Of a DNA stretch of 64,000 nt, positions 19,104 through 29,021 are shown piece after piece. Location of the stretch: NCBI GenBank assembly GCA_041530395.1, contig CP136945.1, forward strand, positions 1,488,001 through 1,552,000, given 5' to 3'. The position numbers were made by a program, and so were the translations under genes. Below the pieces are notes generated by a model. The model was not told the origin of the DNA. It worked only from the letters and a program-made list of their open reading frames with translations, and did no database searches. This DNA is from Thermosynechococcaceae cyanobacterium Okahandja (GTDB taxonomy: Bacteria > Cyanobacteriota > Cyanobacteriia > Thermosynechococcales > Thermosynechococcaceae). Every line of letters begins with the position of its first letter. Positions within the stretch are counted from its first letter, which is position 1.

Positions 19104-19520
19104 ATGGCAAGTAGAAAGCCTCCTAGAGAGTTTCTACGAGGCGTTGATGTATTTATTAGTCCTGTCCAATGTTTGAATGAAGTTGTTCAAGCCTGCACTG
19201 AATACTTAAGGATTGCTGAACAGGAAAAAACTAAACGCCGTAACATTGATGCTTGGGAAAAGGTTACGCTGGCTGAAATTAAGGCAAAGCGCGATTTTTT
19301 AGTTGGGTATCTTGAGCATTCATTTGATGAGCGTGCTAAAAATTTTAAGGCACTTTTCCAAACAGTTGATCAAGCGATTTTATCTGGTGATAATCAACAG
19401 CTTGGTTTGGCACTACATGCGATCGTGGAGTTAGCTAAATCTAACCCTTTCAAAGATCTTGCCGATCTATCTACTGTAAAAGCGGCACTTGATGATCCAG
19501 ATCATGTGTGGGAGTTATAA
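19104..19520 (+). CDS. unrecognised small helical partner protein
   Basis: A 138-residue soluble protein, not recognised. It is predicted by eye to be almost all helix: LNEVVQACTEYLRIAEQEKTK, then EIKAKRDFLVGYLEHSFDER, then LGLALHAIVELAKSNPF. It ends in ADLSTVKAALDDPDHVWEL. The ATG at 19104 lies 8 bases after the preceding stop, and GAGGAAAACT just before it supplies a ribosome-binding site. The tight spacing implies one transcript with the coiled-coil gene and a joint function, possibly as its regulator or partner (inference). Codon use is AT-richer than the core genes, consistent with acquisition. Confidence 0.75.
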   Translation: MASRKPPREFLRGVDVFISPVQCLNEVVQACTEYLRIAEQEKTKRRNIDAWEKVTLAEIKAKRDFLVGYLEHSFDERAKNFKALFQTVDQAILSGDNQQLGLALHAIVELAKSNPFKDLADLSTVKAALDDPDHVWEL

Positions 19521-19538
19521 TGTCATTAACAGAAGGGA

Positions 19539-19634
19539 ATGACCGGCCAAATCTTCACTAAGCCCCAAAATAAAATCCAAGACCCGGCCAAGCTCTACAA
19601 ACTTAACGCAGCCACCGCCCGACCAATATCTTAA
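19539..19634 (+). pseudogene. hsdM: relic of a type I restriction-modification methyltransferase
   Basis: A short frame of 31 codons reads MTGQIFTKPQNKIQDPAKLY before an unrelated tail and a stop. IFTKPQNKIQDPAKL is a highly characteristic segment of HsdM, the methylation subunit of type I systems, from the helical region before the catalytic domain. Everything else of hsdM and all of hsdR and hsdS are absent. The relic directly follows the two-gene cassette. Confidence 0.5.
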
Positions 19635-19670
19635 CGAACGCCAACGCTAAGTAAGAGAGTATTATCAACT

Positions 19671-20588
19671 GTGGCCTCAATGACCCACTACTACGAAATT
19701 CTTGGCTTGCCACCGGGTGCCTCCAAAGCTGAGGTTAAGGATGCCTACCGCCGCCTGTGCCTAGAATGCCATCCCGATAAGTTGCCCCCCAATACCCCCA
19801 AAAAAGCGCGCCAAATTGTGGAAGAGCATTTCAAGCAGATCAATGAAGCCTATGCGGCCTTGATGGAGTACCCTGACATTTCACTAGGGGATTCTGACAC
19901 ACCACCAACGGATGCGGCAGATGCCTCGCCACAGTCAATTTTTGATCCTGCCCGTATGGAGGCCATTCGCAGCCAACTGGAGGCAGAGCGCGAAGCGGTT
20001 GAGCAACAGTATCAGCAAAAACTTGATCACATTCACGACCAACAACAACAGAAGCTCGTTCGTCACGGTCTCACAGCCGCTGATCTAGAAAAACTGGATA
20101 TTCCCACTAAAATCGGTACTGCCGTATTCTGCATCATTATTAGCTTGCCGAGTCTGGCCGGAATTGCCTTGGGGGGCATTTTTATGTTCCTTGGCATTGG
20201 CTGGCTCATCCTCTGCGGTATCCTTTTGCTGTCAGTGCTTGCAGCAGAGACCGTTAACAGCAGCACCTATGAGGTCATTTCCGAGATTAAAAAGGCAACA
20301 ACGGCAGCCAAAACCCGTGCTGATGAGCAGCGGCAGCAACGACTGCGGGATCAAGAAGCACTGATTCGGCAGCGGGTGGACTATTTCAAGTCCTTACCAT
20401 TAGCCACCCTCAGTGAGTCGTTTGTTGAAGGGTTGAGCGATAAAGATCAGTTTTTCTTGTTGCTGGCGATCAAGGAGCGGGAGGATGCCGAGCAGCTTGT
20501 CCGCAATTTGCAAAGGGGTGCCAAGATTGCGGCGGGGATTGGCGTGGTACTGATGATTTCGCGGTTTTTTCTGGGATTTCCCTTCTGA
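19671..20588 (+). CDS. J-domain membrane protein
   Basis: A DnaJ-type co-chaperone of about 305 residues, expected to recruit an Hsp70 to a membrane. The J domain occupies about residues 6-65 and has the catalytic HPD in [11 protein letters not shown] Gln/Glu-rich coiled coil (about 100-140) follows. Two hydrophobic segments come next, around [21 protein letters not shown] and [18 protein letters not shown] second coiled coil and a final short hydrophobic tail ([16 protein letters not shown]) complete it. There is no Gly/Phe or zinc-finger region, so it is a type III J protein. Start is a GTG at 19671 or the ATG at 19680. clpB follows after 160 bases. Confidence 0.85.
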   Translation: MASMTHYYEILGLPPGASKAEVKDAYRRLCLECHPDKLPPNTPKKARQIVEEHFKQINEAYAALMEYPDISLGDSDTPPTDAADASPQSIFDPARMEAIRSQLEAEREAVEQQYQQKLDHIHDQQQQKLVRHGLTAADLEKLDIPTKIGTAVFCIIISLPSLAGIALGGIFMFLGIGWLILCGILLLSVLAAETVNSSTYEVISEIKKATTAAKTRADEQRQQRLRDQEALIRQRVDYFKSLPLATLSESFVEGLSDKDQFFLLLAIKEREDAEQLVRNLQRGAKIAAGIGVVLMISRFFLGFPF

Positions 20589-20747
20589 CGTATTTGGCAA
20601 AATCCGTAACGGCCTTTTGTTGCAATGGGTGTGGGTTAATTCTACCGCTAGAGTAGGGAAGTCCGAAACAGTCGTTGCTCTAGCTAACTCTACAATATAA
20701 ATAGTTATCAATTATCACAACACTCACAGGGGTCAGAGGGCTTAGCC

Positions 20748-23366
20748 ATGCAACCATCCAATCCAAATCTATTTACTGAGAAAGCTTGGGCGGCGATCGC
20801 CCGCACACCAGATCTCGCCAAGCAGGCACAGCATCAGAATCTTGAAACTGAACACCTGATGAAATCACTGCTGGAGCAGGACGGCCTAGCCACGCAAATT
20901 TTCCAGAAAGCCGGCTGTTCCGTGCAACGGCTGCGGGATCTCACGGATGAATTTATTAACCGTCAACCGAAAATTGCCAATCCGAGTGGCGTTTATTTGG
21001 GACCAAGCCTCGATAAACTCCTCGACCGGGCAGATGAGGCTCGCAAGCAGTTTGGCGATGAGTTTATTTCTATTGAACATTTAGTGTTGGGCTTCACCCA
21101 CGACGATCGCTTCGGCAAAAAACTGTACCAAGACGTGGGTCTGACTGAAAAACTGCTGCGGGACACCATTCAGCAAATTCGCGGCACCCAAAAAGTAACG
21201 GATCAAAACCCGGAAGGCAAATACGCCTCTCTAGAAAAGTATGGTCGCGATCTCACCCTGCTTGCCCGTCAAGGCAAACTGGATCCCGTGATTGGTCGGG
21301 ATGACGAAATTCGGCGGGTGATTCAAATTCTTTCGCGCCGGACGAAAAACAACCCGGTGTTAATTGGGGAACCGGGCGTGGGGAAAACCGCAATTGCCGA
21401 GGGCTTAGCCCAGCGCATTGTGGCCAGGGATGTGCCCGATTCCCTGCGCGATCGCCAACTGATTGCCTTGGATATGGGGGCGCTGATTGCCGGTGCCAAG
21501 TATCGGGGTGAGTTTGAAGAGCGCCTAAAAGCCGTACTCAAAGAGGTGACCGAGTCCAACGGCCAAATTATTCTGTTTATTGATGAAATCCATACGGTGG
21601 TGGGGGCTGGCGCGACCCAAGGAGCCATGGATGCGGGTAACCTGCTCAAGCCGATGCTAGCACGGGGGGAACTGCGCTGTATTGGTGCCACCACGCTGGA
21701 TGAGTACCGCAAATACATCGAGAAAGATGCGGCCTTAGAGCGGCGCTTCCAACAGGTCTATGTGGATCAGCCCAGCGTTGAGGATACGATCTCAATTTTG
21801 CGGGGTCTCAAGGAACGCTACGAGATCCACCATGGGGTGAAAATTTCCGATACGGCGCTGGTGGCGGCGGCAACCCTTTCTACCCGCTACATTAGCGATC
21901 GCTTCTTACCGGACAAAGCTATTGACCTTGTGGATGAAGCGGCGGCCAAGCTAAAAATGGAGATTACCTCCAAGCCAGAAGAACTCGATGAAATTGACCG
22001 CAAAATTTTGCAGCTTGAAATGGAGCGGCTGTCGCTGCAAAAAGAAACCTCAGCCGCGTCCCGCGATCGCCTCGAAAAACTCGAGAAAGAGCTAGCGGAT
22101 CTCAAGGAAGAGCAGAGCCGCCTCAATGCCCAGTGGCAAGCGGAAAAAGAAGTCATTGATCGCCTGCAAGCTATCAAAGAAGACATTGAAAAAGTCAACA
22201 TTGAAATTCAGCAGGCGGAGCGGAACTACGATCTCAACCGGGCTGCCGAACTCAAGTACGGCAAGCTCACCCAACTGCAAAAACAACTAGCGGAAACCGA
22301 AGCCGCGCTTCGGGAAGCCCAAGTGGGAGGGCGATCGCTGCTGCGGGATGAAGTCACCGAAGCGGATATTGCCGAAATTATCTCCAAATGGACCGGTATT
22401 CCCGTCAGCAAACTGGTGGAATCGGAAGCCCAAAAACTGCTGCACCTTGAAGACGAGTTGCACAAGCGGGTTGTCGGTCAAGACGAAGCGGTGACGGCTG
22501 TGGCCGAAGCCATTCAGCGTTCGCGGGCGGGTCTTGCGGATCCCAATCGCCCCATTGCCAGCTTTATCTTTTTGGGACCTACGGGCGTGGGTAAAACCGA
22601 GCTTGCCAAAGCCTTGGCGGCCTTCATGTTCGACACCGAAGAGGCGATGGTGCGGATTGACATGTCCGAGTACATGGAAAAACATGCGGTGTCGCGCCTG
22701 ATTGGCGCACCTCCGGGCTACGTGGGCTACGACGAAGGGGGGCAATTGACCGAGGCCATCCGTCGCCGTCCCTACGCGGTGGTTCTCTTTGATGAAATTG
22801 AAAAAGCCCATCCCGACGTGTTCAACGTCTTTCTGCAAATCCTAGATGATGGTCGCGTCACCGATGCCCAAGGTCGCACCGTGGACTTCAAAAACACGAT
22901 CATTATTATGACCAGCAATATTGGCTCTCAGTACATTCTGGATGTGGCCGGGGATGACAGCCGCTACAGCGAAATGTACAGCCGTGTGATGGAAGCCATG
23001 CGGAGCCACTTCCGGCCTGAGTTCCTCAACCGCGTGGATGAGTTCATCATCTTCCACAGCCTGCGCAAGGATCAGTTGCGGCAAATTGTCAAACTGCAAG
23101 TCGAGCGGCTGCAAGCGCGCCTCAGCGATCGCCACATTACCTTAAGCCTCAGCGAAAAAGCCATCGACTTCCTAGCCGAGGTGGGCTACGATCCCGTCTA
23201 TGGGGCGCGGCCACTGAAGCGGGCGATCCAAAAACAACTGGAAACCCCCATTGCCAAAGGCATCCTCCGCGGCGACTTTTACGATGGTGATACTGTTGCC
23301 GTTGAGGTAGGCGATAACGAGCGCCTTGTCTTCCAGCGCCAACAGACCGCCGTTGCCACCGCCTAA
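20748..23366 (+). CDS. clpB: ATP-dependent chaperone ClpB (disaggregase)
   Basis: ClpB works with Hsp70 to pull proteins out of aggregates (872 residues). The N-terminal Clp repeat begins near [20 protein letters not shown]. The first AAA+ module has Walker A GEPGVGKT near residue 207. The Arg/Glu/Leu-rich coiled-coil middle domain spans about 410-530. The second AAA+ module has GPTGVGKT near residue 610. The N-terminus resembles the cyanobacterial ClpB1 rather than ClpB2. The region upstream has TACAATATAAA at 20691-20701 as a possible -10; no CIRCE operator is visible. The preceding J-domain gene makes a chaperone neighbourhood. Confidence 0.96.
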   Translation: MQPSNPNLFTEKAWAAIARTPDLAKQAQHQNLETEHLMKSLLEQDGLATQIFQKAGCSVQRLRDLTDEFINRQPKIANPSGVYLGPSLDKLLDRADEARKQFGDEFISIEHLVLGFTHDDRFGKKLYQDVGLTEKLLRDTIQQIRGTQKVTDQNPEGKYASLEKYGRDLTLLARQGKLDPVIGRDDEIRRVIQILSRRTKNNPVLIGEPGVGKTAIAEGLAQRIVARDVPDSLRDRQLIALDMGALIAGAKYRGEFEERLKAVLKEVTESNGQIILFIDEIHTVVGAGATQGAMDAGNLLKPMLARGELRCIGATTLDEYRKYIEKDAALERRFQQVYVDQPSVEDTISILRGLKERYEIHHGVKISDTALVAAATLSTRYISDRFLPDKAIDLVDEAAAKLKMEITSKPEELDEIDRKILQLEMERLSLQKETSAASRDRLEKLEKELADLKEEQSRLNAQWQAEKEVIDRLQAIKEDIEKVNIEIQQAERNYDLNRAAELKYGKLTQLQKQLAETEAALREAQVGGRSLLRDEVTEADIAEIISKWTGIPVSKLVESEAQKLLHLEDELHKRVVGQDEAVTAVAEAIQRSRAGLADPNRPIASFIFLGPTGVGKTELAKALAAFMFDTEEAMVRIDMSEYMEKHAVSRLIGAPPGYVGYDEGGQLTEAIRRRPYAVVLFDEIEKAHPDVFNVFLQILDDGRVTDAQGRTVDFKNTIIIMTSNIGSQYILDVAGDDSRYSEMYSRVMEAMRSHFRPEFLNRVDEFIIFHSLRKDQLRQIVKLQVERLQARLSDRHITLSLSEKAIDFLAEVGYDPVYGARPLKRAIQKQLETPIAKGILRGDFYDGDTVAVEVGDNERLVFQRQQTAVATA

Positions 23367-23391
23367 AACGAACACCTGTAACCCCACGGCC

Positions 23392-24072
23392 ATGACTTCC
23401 CCACGACTCCTTCCCGTACTGCCCCTTGAGAATGGCGATCATCTGACCCGCAGCGAGTTTGAGCGCCGCTATGACGCCATACCGCACCTCAAAAAAGCAG
23501 AACTGATTGAAGGAGTCGTGTCTATGGGGTCACCTGTACGAACCATCCACAGCCAGTCCCACGGCTCCATCATGGAGTGGCTGTGGGTTTATTGTGTTGC
23601 CACCCCGGGCGTTGGCTGCTATGACAACCCAACGGTGCGCCTCGACACTGACAATGAACTGCAACCTGATGCAGTACTGCGCTTAGAGCAGGGGGGGCAG
23701 TCCCGCATTAGTGAAGATGGTTACCTAGAGGGTGCACCAGAACTGGTGGTGGAAATTGCGGCCAGCAGCGCCTCCTCCGATCTGCACGAGAAGCGGTGGG
23801 TCTATCGCCGCAACGGTGTTCAGGAGTATCTTGTGTGGCGTACCTATGAGATGACGCTGGATTGGTTTTATTGGCAGGATGGCGACTACGTCCTGCTGCC
23901 ACCGGCGGCAGATGGAATATGGCGCAGTCGTCAGTTCCCGGGGCTGTGGCTGGCGGCAGACTCCCTAATGGCGCAAGACCTAGCCATGGTCCTCGCGGTG
24001 CTACAGCAGGGACTGGCCAGCCCTGAACACCAAGCCTTTTTGGAACGGCTGCGGCAAGCGGCGGCTCAGTAG
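23392..24072 (+). CDS. Uma2-family putative restriction-endonuclease-fold protein
   Basis: A member of the very abundant cyanobacterial Uma2 (DUF820) family with a PD-(D/E)XK-like fold, 226 residues. The presumed active-site line is visible: ELIEG in the N-terminal part, QPDAVLRLE, then ELVVEIAASSASSDLHEKR with the E and K. The following YRRNGVQEYLVWRTYE is also typical. Function in cells is unproven for the family; nuclease activity is inferred from the fold. It begins 25 bases after clpB. A longer in-frame reading overlaps clpB and is rejected. Its 3' end overlaps the convergent aldehyde dehydrogenase gene by 7 bases. Confidence 0.88.
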   Translation: MTSPRLLPVLPLENGDHLTRSEFERRYDAIPHLKKAELIEGVVSMGSPVRTIHSQSHGSIMEWLWVYCVATPGVGCYDNPTVRLDTDNELQPDAVLRLEQGGQSRISEDGYLEGAPELVVEIAASSASSDLHEKRWVYRRNGVQEYLVWRTYEMTLDWFYWQDGDYVLLPPAADGIWRSRQFPGLWLAADSLMAQDLAMVLAVLQQGLASPEHQAFLERLRQAAAQ

Positions 24073-25436
24073 CGGCAGACAGTTTTTATATTCACAAACT
24101 CGAGAATGCCCGCCCGACCCAATTCTCGGCCATAGCCCGAGCGCTTGATGCCGCCAAAGGGTAAGCGCGGATCCGACTTCACCATGCCATTGATAAAGAC
24201 GGCTCCGGCCTCTAGCTCCCGGATGAGGCGATCACCCTCGCTGCCGTCATTTGTCCAAGCACTTGCCCCCAAGCCAAAGGGCGTAGCATTGGCCAGTTCA
24301 ATCGCTGCCTCAAGGGAGTCCACCCGAAAAAGCAGGGCAACGGGGCCAAAGAATTCTTGCTCAAACACCGGATTATCAGGGTTAATCTCCGCAAGAAGGG
24401 TGGGCGGGTAAAAGTAGCCCTGCAAACACTCCGGCGGCAACTTCCCTTGGTAGAGTAGCTTGGCACCATGGGCGATCGCTACCTCCACCTGCGCTTGGAG
24501 TTCATCGCGAATGGTAGCAGTGGCCAACGGCCCCAGTTGGGTCGTGGGATCAGCGGGATCCCCTATACGCCATGCCTGAAATGCCTGCTGCAACCCAGCA
24601 ACCACCTCTTCATAGATGGCGGTATGGACAATAAAGCGCTTGGCGGCAATACAGGACTGGCCATTGTTAATCATGCGTGCTTTAACGGCGGTGGCGATCG
24701 CCCGCGGCAGATCCGCACTGGGCAAGATGATCAACGGGTCACTGCCCCCTAACTCCAACACGGTTTTTTTAATGTGTTGGGCTGCCGCCACGGCCAAACT
24801 AATACCCGCAGGTTCACTGCCCGTCAGCGTCGCGGCGCGAATGCGTTGATCGGCCATCAGGGGCGCAACCCGACTGGCGGGAATCAAAAGGGTTTGAAAG
24901 ACCCCCGCCGGAAAGCCAGCGGCGGCAAACAGGTCGGCGATCGCCAAGGCGCACTGGGGCACATTCGAGGCGTGCTTGAGCAGTGCCACGTTCCCGGCCA
25001 TGAGGGCGGGGGCAGCAAAGCGAAACACCTGCCAAAAGGGAAAGTTCCACGGCATCACCGCTAAAACAATTCCAAGCGGGTCATAGTGAATTGCACTATA
25101 GGTGGCATCGGTGGCCACCACCTCCGGTGCCAAAAAAGCGGCTCCATACTCGGCATAATAGCGACAGACCCAAGCGCACTTATCTATTTCCGCCACCGCT
25201 TCAGTTATTGGTTTGCCCATCTCAAGGGTCATTAACCGTGCCAAGGCATCCCGTTGCTCCTCTAGGAGGGAGGCAGCGGCATCGAGCCACCCTGCTCGCG
25301 CCTGAAAGGGGGTCTGGCGATAGTGCGCAAAGGCCGTAGCCGCACGGGCTAAACAATCTTCAAGTTCTGCGTCACTGAGGGGATCAAAAGTTCGTACCAC
25401 CTCCCCAGTGGTGGGATTAACAGAGGCGATTGCCAT
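24066..25436 (-). CDS. gabD: succinate-semialdehyde dehydrogenase (aldehyde dehydrogenase family)
   Basis: An NAD(P)-dependent aldehyde dehydrogenase of 456 residues. The general base is E228 in LELGGSDP and the nucleophile is C262 in NNGQSCIAAKRF. The dinucleotide-binding part includes VMPWNFPFWQVFRF. The short length without an N-terminal extension and LMTLEMGKPITEAVAEIDKC match the cyanobacterial enzyme of the Synechocystis Slr0370 type. Together with 2-oxoglutarate decarboxylase, that enzyme closes the TCA cycle in cyanobacteria lacking 2-oxoglutarate dehydrogenase. Exact substrate is inferred; related semialdehydes are possible. It is convergent with the Uma2 gene. Confidence 0.85.
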   Translation of the reverse strand: MAIASVNPTTGEVVRTFDPLSDAELEDCLARAATAFAHYRQTPFQARAGWLDAAASLLEEQRDALARLMTLEMGKPITEAVAEIDKCAWVCRYYAEYGAAFLAPEVVATDATYSAIHYDPLGIVLAVMPWNFPFWQVFRFAAPALMAGNVALLKHASNVPQCALAIADLFAAAGFPAGVFQTLLIPASRVAPLMADQRIRAATLTGSEPAGISLAVAAAQHIKKTVLELGGSDPLIILPSADLPRAIATAVKARMINNGQSCIAAKRFIVHTAIYEEVVAGLQQAFQAWRIGDPADPTTQLGPLATATIRDELQAQVEVAIAHGAKLLYQGKLPPECLQGYFYPPTLLAEINPDNPVFEQEFFGPVALLFRVDSLEAAIELANATPFGLGASAWTNDGSEGDRLIRELEAGAVFINGMVKSDPRLPFGGIKRSGYGRELGRAGILEFVNIKTVCRY

Positions 25437-25530
25437 GATTAAAATTCCCTATCTTCGGCAACGTCCAGAGGCCTAGCTTCTGCCGCAACGGTTCAGTATG
25501 CTAATTCTAGCGAATTTAGGGTAGGCATCT

Positions 25531-25977
25531 ATGGCAACGATTGTTGATATTGCAGTCAACACACCGGGCTTCTCAACCCTTGTGACGGCTGTGAAGGTAG
25601 CCAATTTAGTGGATGCCCTGCAATCGCCGGGGTCATTCACCGTATTTGCCCCCAACGACGATGCCTTTGCCAAGCTCCCCGATGGCACCATCACCTCCTT
25701 GGTGCAAAATCCCCCCCAGCTTGCCCGTATCCTCAAGTACCATGTTCTTGCGGGGGCTTACACCGCTGCCGAGCTAAAAAACATGGGCGTGGTCACCTCC
25801 CTTGAAGGCTCCACCATTCCCATCCATGGGGACGATCCCCTTGAAGTTAAAAACGCAACGGTTCTTGCGGCGGATATTCGAGCAGACAACGGCATTATCC
25901 ATGTCATTGACACCGTGATCTTAATGGGGCTTGATCCGGCCCATTCCTTCCAAGCCACAAACGTTCCCTACCGTTAA
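25531..25977 (+). CDS. single FAS1 (fasciclin) domain protein
   Basis: A 148-residue protein that is essentially one FAS1 domain: [22 protein letters not shown], the first conserved box [20 protein letters not shown], and the second box [14 protein letters not shown]1 domains mediate adhesion or protein contacts. There is no signal peptide from the ATG at 25531, which is unusual because most FAS1 proteins are exported; similar leaderless forms exist in cyanobacteria. It diverges from the aldehyde dehydrogenase gene with about 94 bases between. The next gene starts 61 bases downstream. Confidence 0.9.
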   Translation: MATIVDIAVNTPGFSTLVTAVKVANLVDALQSPGSFTVFAPNDDAFAKLPDGTITSLVQNPPQLARILKYHVLAGAYTAAELKNMGVVTSLEGSTIPIHGDDPLEVKNATVLAADIRADNGIIHVIDTVILMGLDPAHSFQATNVPYR

Positions 25978-26038
25978 CATCTTGCTCTGCACTGATTGCA
26001 GCTTATAAAATGAGAGGTTACTGTCGAATTCCTAATCA

Positions 26039-26851
26039 ATGAAGCCCTATCTTGCCGCCGCCGTTCAAATGACCAGCCAGCCCAGTCTGGAGGCTAATCT
26101 CGCCCAAGCGGAAGAACTCATTGAACTGGCGGTACAGCGCGGTGCAGAACTCGTTGGTTTACCAGAAAATTTCTCGTTTCTTGGCGATGATGCCGAAAAA
26201 GTTGCCCAAGCAGCCACCATTGCCGAGCGCAGTGAGGCATTTCTGAAGCGGATGGCGCAACGCTTTCAGATTATGCTGTTGGGCGGTGGCTTCCCAGTGC
26301 CAGCCGAGAATGGCAAGGTCTATAACACGGCGCTGCTGGTGGGACGCAATGGCGAGGAGTTGAGCCGCTACCAAAAAGTACACCTTTTTGATGTGGATTT
26401 ACCGGATGGCAATATCTACCACGAGTCGAAGACTGTAGTTGCCGGACGGCAGTTGCCTGCGGTCTATCCCAGCAAAGAACTGGGCAACATTGGCCTGTCG
26501 GTGTGCTACGATGTCCGCTTTCCAGAACTGTACCGGGCATTATCCCAGGCAGGCGCAAACATTCTTTTTGTGCCCGCTGCCTTTACGGCCTTTACGGGCA
26601 AGGATCATTGGCAGGTGCTGCTACAGGCGCGCGCTATTGAGAACACCTGCTATGTGATTGCCCCTGCCCAAACGGGTATTCACTACGCACGGCGACAAAC
26701 CCATGGCCATGCCCTGATTGTGGATCCGTGGGGGACAATTTTGGCGGATGCGGGCGATCGCCCCGGGGTGGCCATTGCCGCCATTGAACCTAGCCGCCTC
26801 GAGCAGGTGCGGCAACAGATGCCCTGCCTACAGCATCGTGTTTTTTTCTAG
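26039..26851 (+). CDS. nitrilase-superfamily amidohydrolase (Nit1/Nit2-like)
   Basis: A carbon-nitrogen hydrolase of 270 residues with the complete Glu-Lys-Cys triad: E43 in LPENFSF, K114 in RYQKVHLFDVDLPDG, and C157 in SVCYDVRFPELYR. RYQKVHLFDV and YDVRFPELYR are typical of the Nit1/Nit2 branch, whose characterised members remove amide groups from deaminated glutathione or act as omega-amidase. This repair role is inferred from the subfamily. It is cytoplasmic. It converges on the CHAT-domain gene with a 3-base gap. Confidence 0.88.
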   Translation: MKPYLAAAVQMTSQPSLEANLAQAEELIELAVQRGAELVGLPENFSFLGDDAEKVAQAATIAERSEAFLKRMAQRFQIMLLGGGFPVPAENGKVYNTALLVGRNGEELSRYQKVHLFDVDLPDGNIYHESKTVVAGRQLPAVYPSKELGNIGLSVCYDVRFPELYRALSQAGANILFVPAAFTAFTGKDHWQVLLQARAIENTCYVIAPAQTGIHYARRQTHGHALIVDPWGTILADAGDRPGVAIAAIEPSRLEQVRQQMPCLQHRVFF

Positions 26852-26854
26852 GTG

Positions 26855-28087
26855 CTACCACGGTGCGCCAATGAGCGTAAAGCCCGACCAAAAATAGGGT
26901 GCCTTGAAGTCACTCCCCCGCAACAGGTCTAGCTGTGCCTGCTGTAGCGCATCCGCTTTGGTTGGGGCTGTTTGCAAGTGGCGATAAAACGCCTGCATTA
27001 ACGCCAGTGTTCCCGCATCGCTCACCGACCACAGGCTGGCAAGGGCGCTTTTTGCCCCCGACTGTAGGGCTAGCCCCGCAAACCCCAACTCCGCATCTTG
27101 ATCCCCTAGGGCGGTTTGGCAGGCGCTCAACACCAAGAGTTCTACCGGTGGACGACCCAAGTTTAAGGTGGGCAAGTTTTTCAGGTTAACGGTTTCCTCC
27201 CCCCACAGTTGGATAAAGGACTGACTGGCATCCCCCGGGCGAAACACCGCATGGGTGGCCAAGTGGACGATGGGATAGCTCCGCTGTTGCCGTTGCTGCC
27301 GCAGGTTCTCAATGGTAAAGGGTTGATTGAGAAAGAACGTGCCGCCCCAAAGGTCTTCAATTGTGGCCAGTTCTTCGGGCACCGAGGGTAAGGGACTGAA
27401 GTCAGTAAACTCCGATGCGCCCATGCCTAAAACGCGGGCATTGCTCAGGCTGGGGTAGCTGGTATTAATTAAATTAAAGCCCGGAATAAGACTGATATGG
27501 TATTTTTCAATCAAAAACTGATCGTTGTGGCGATCGTAAAGGGCGGCCCAAGGGAGCGATCGCAACCCGGGACCCACACAAAACAGTAGGGTATCAATGC
27601 GATCGGCTCTGAGTTTGGCTTCTAGGGGGGCAATTAACCAATCGTAGAGTTGCTGACTACTTTCAAGGTGGCGGGGAACGTGCTGGTTGCGCGGATCCGA
27701 GACCTGCCGCCGAAACTCATTCATCGCGGCAAATAGTACCTCTTTGGGAACTTGCGGCGTGGTCACCAGCAGGGGGGCACCTTCAAGCGAGGTCACCAGT
27801 AGTTTAATTTCATCCCCCATGGTAAACAGGTGCAACACGGTGCCGCGACTGCCCGTGCGCCGCGCCATACGGCGTAACGTGCGCTGAATTTGTTTGGCGG
27901 TCATTTTTCTATCGCTAAACTGGTTTTCAAAGTAGCCCTCAAACTCTTGTTGCCAGCCATGTTCTTTGGCAACAATAAATTCGGCGGCTGAAAGGGTCTG
28001 CCCTTGCGCTCTGAGGGACTCAGGGTGACCCCATAGGACCCAGAGGCAGGCGAGACAGGCGCAAGCAAGGTAAACAAAGCGTCGCAT
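26855..28087 (-). CDS. exported CHAT-domain protein
   Basis: A 410-residue protein with a signal peptide (about residues 1-28, RRFVYLACACLACLWVLWG) and a C-terminal CHAT caspase-like protease domain. The His and Cys of the dyad are visible as H279 in VHLATHAVF and C323 in LSACQTALGD. The usual helices after them (GFAGLALQSGAKSALASLWSV) are intact. No TPR repeats are present, unlike most cyanobacterial CHAT proteins. The start at 28087 rather than 28132 keeps the signal peptide. Proteolytic targets are unknown. Confidence 0.88.
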   Translation of the reverse strand: MRRFVYLACACLACLWVLWGHPESLRAQGQTLSAAEFIVAKEHGWQQEFEGYFENQFSDRKMTAKQIQRTLRRMARRTGSRGTVLHLFTMGDEIKLLVTSLEGAPLLVTTPQVPKEVLFAAMNEFRRQVSDPRNQHVPRHLESSQQLYDWLIAPLEAKLRADRIDTLLFCVGPGLRSLPWAALYDRHNDQFLIEKYHISLIPGFNLINTSYPSLSNARVLGMGASEFTDFSPLPSVPEELATIEDLWGGTFFLNQPFTIENLRQQRQQRSYPIVHLATHAVFRPGDASQSFIQLWGEETVNLKNLPTLNLGRPPVELLVLSACQTALGDQDAELGFAGLALQSGAKSALASLWSVSDAGTLALMQAFYRHLQTAPTKADALQQAQLDLLRGSDFKAPYFWSGFTLIGAPW

Positions 28088-28196
28088 CTTCGTTGTTGCT
28101 CCATACGATACAGCCCTAAGAGCGTGCGGCAAGCTATACTACGCCGGACTGCTCCAGTATAGGTGCCCCCCTCTAGATTCCCAATGCATTCAAGCG

Positions 28197-28916
28197 TCAA
28201 AAGGGCAGTGTTGCGGCACGAATGCCGTAAAAATAGGGATGCAACCACCACACTAAGGCCACAAAAATAGCAACGCCAATGTAGGCGGGGCGCAAAAACT
28301 CCTGCCATACCAACGGCTGCTTGCCCTGCCAAATGGCTCGGAAGGGAATAATGGAGGTGCGTGCTCTGACGGCACGAAAGGCATCCCCATGGCGCTGCTC
28401 CCAGCGGCGATCGCCATGCCAAACGCCAAAACAGTGGTGCGCAACCAACCCCAAGGAGGTAATCAGGGTAAAGGAGGTTCCCAGCCAAAGGGTATGGGCC
28501 AGACACCAGATGACCTGCCCCCACAGTTGCGGATGGCGGGTAATGCGGATAATGCCGGTTTCGTAGAGATGCACTTCGGGTTTTTGGATGGCGGCAATTT
28601 CGAGCAGGTTAAAGGTGGCAGGATACAAAAAAAGAAACGATAGCGCCGACAACCCCCAGACCACTGCACCTAGCCCCGGCACCCCTTGCAGTTGCCACAG
28701 TTGCACGCCGTCGTAGCGATGCGCCAAAAAATAAATAATCAGCCCCGTGGCCAAGGGCAGGCTAACCAAGGCAAAAAAAATCCGGTAGAGCCGTGCCCCA
28801 ATTCGTTGCTCCGCCCAAGGTCGCAAAGCCGCGAGGCCACTGTGGGCGATCGCAAACAGCAATAGCAACCCCAGCATGATCCACTGGGAAGGGGTCTGCC
28901 ACGTATGGGCATCCAT
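28197..28916 (-). CDS. NnrU-family membrane protein, Z-ISO-like
   Basis: An integral membrane protein of 239 residues with about six spans. Conserved features are AHSGLAALRPWAEQ, RITRHPQLWGQVIWCLAH and LVAHHCFGVWHGDRR, with several histidines that could bind haem. The family includes NnrU and plant 15-cis-zeta-carotene isomerase (Z-ISO). In a chlorophyll-containing cyanobacterium a role in carotenoid isomerisation is plausible but not shown. I placed the start at 28916 because GGAGG lies 8 bases upstream. ATG codons at 28931 and 28979 are alternatives. Confidence 0.75.
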   Translation of the reverse strand: MDAHTWQTPSQWIMLGLLLLFAIAHSGLAALRPWAEQRIGARLYRIFFALVSLPLATGLIIYFLAHRYDGVQLWQLQGVPGLGAVVWGLSALSFLFLYPATFNLLEIAAIQKPEVHLYETGIIRITRHPQLWGQVIWCLAHTLWLGTSFTLITSLGLVAHHCFGVWHGDRRWEQRHGDAFRAVRARTSIIPFRAIWQGKQPLVWQEFLRPAYIGVAIFVALVWWLHPYFYGIRAATLPF

Positions 28917-29021
28917 CAATTCAACCTCCATTACACAAGCGTGCCGTTGTCCCCTAGTGAAACCGCTAGTTCTCATCATTTCCCAATACTTGAGTGTACG
29001 GGATTCTCGCTGCAGCGCGGG

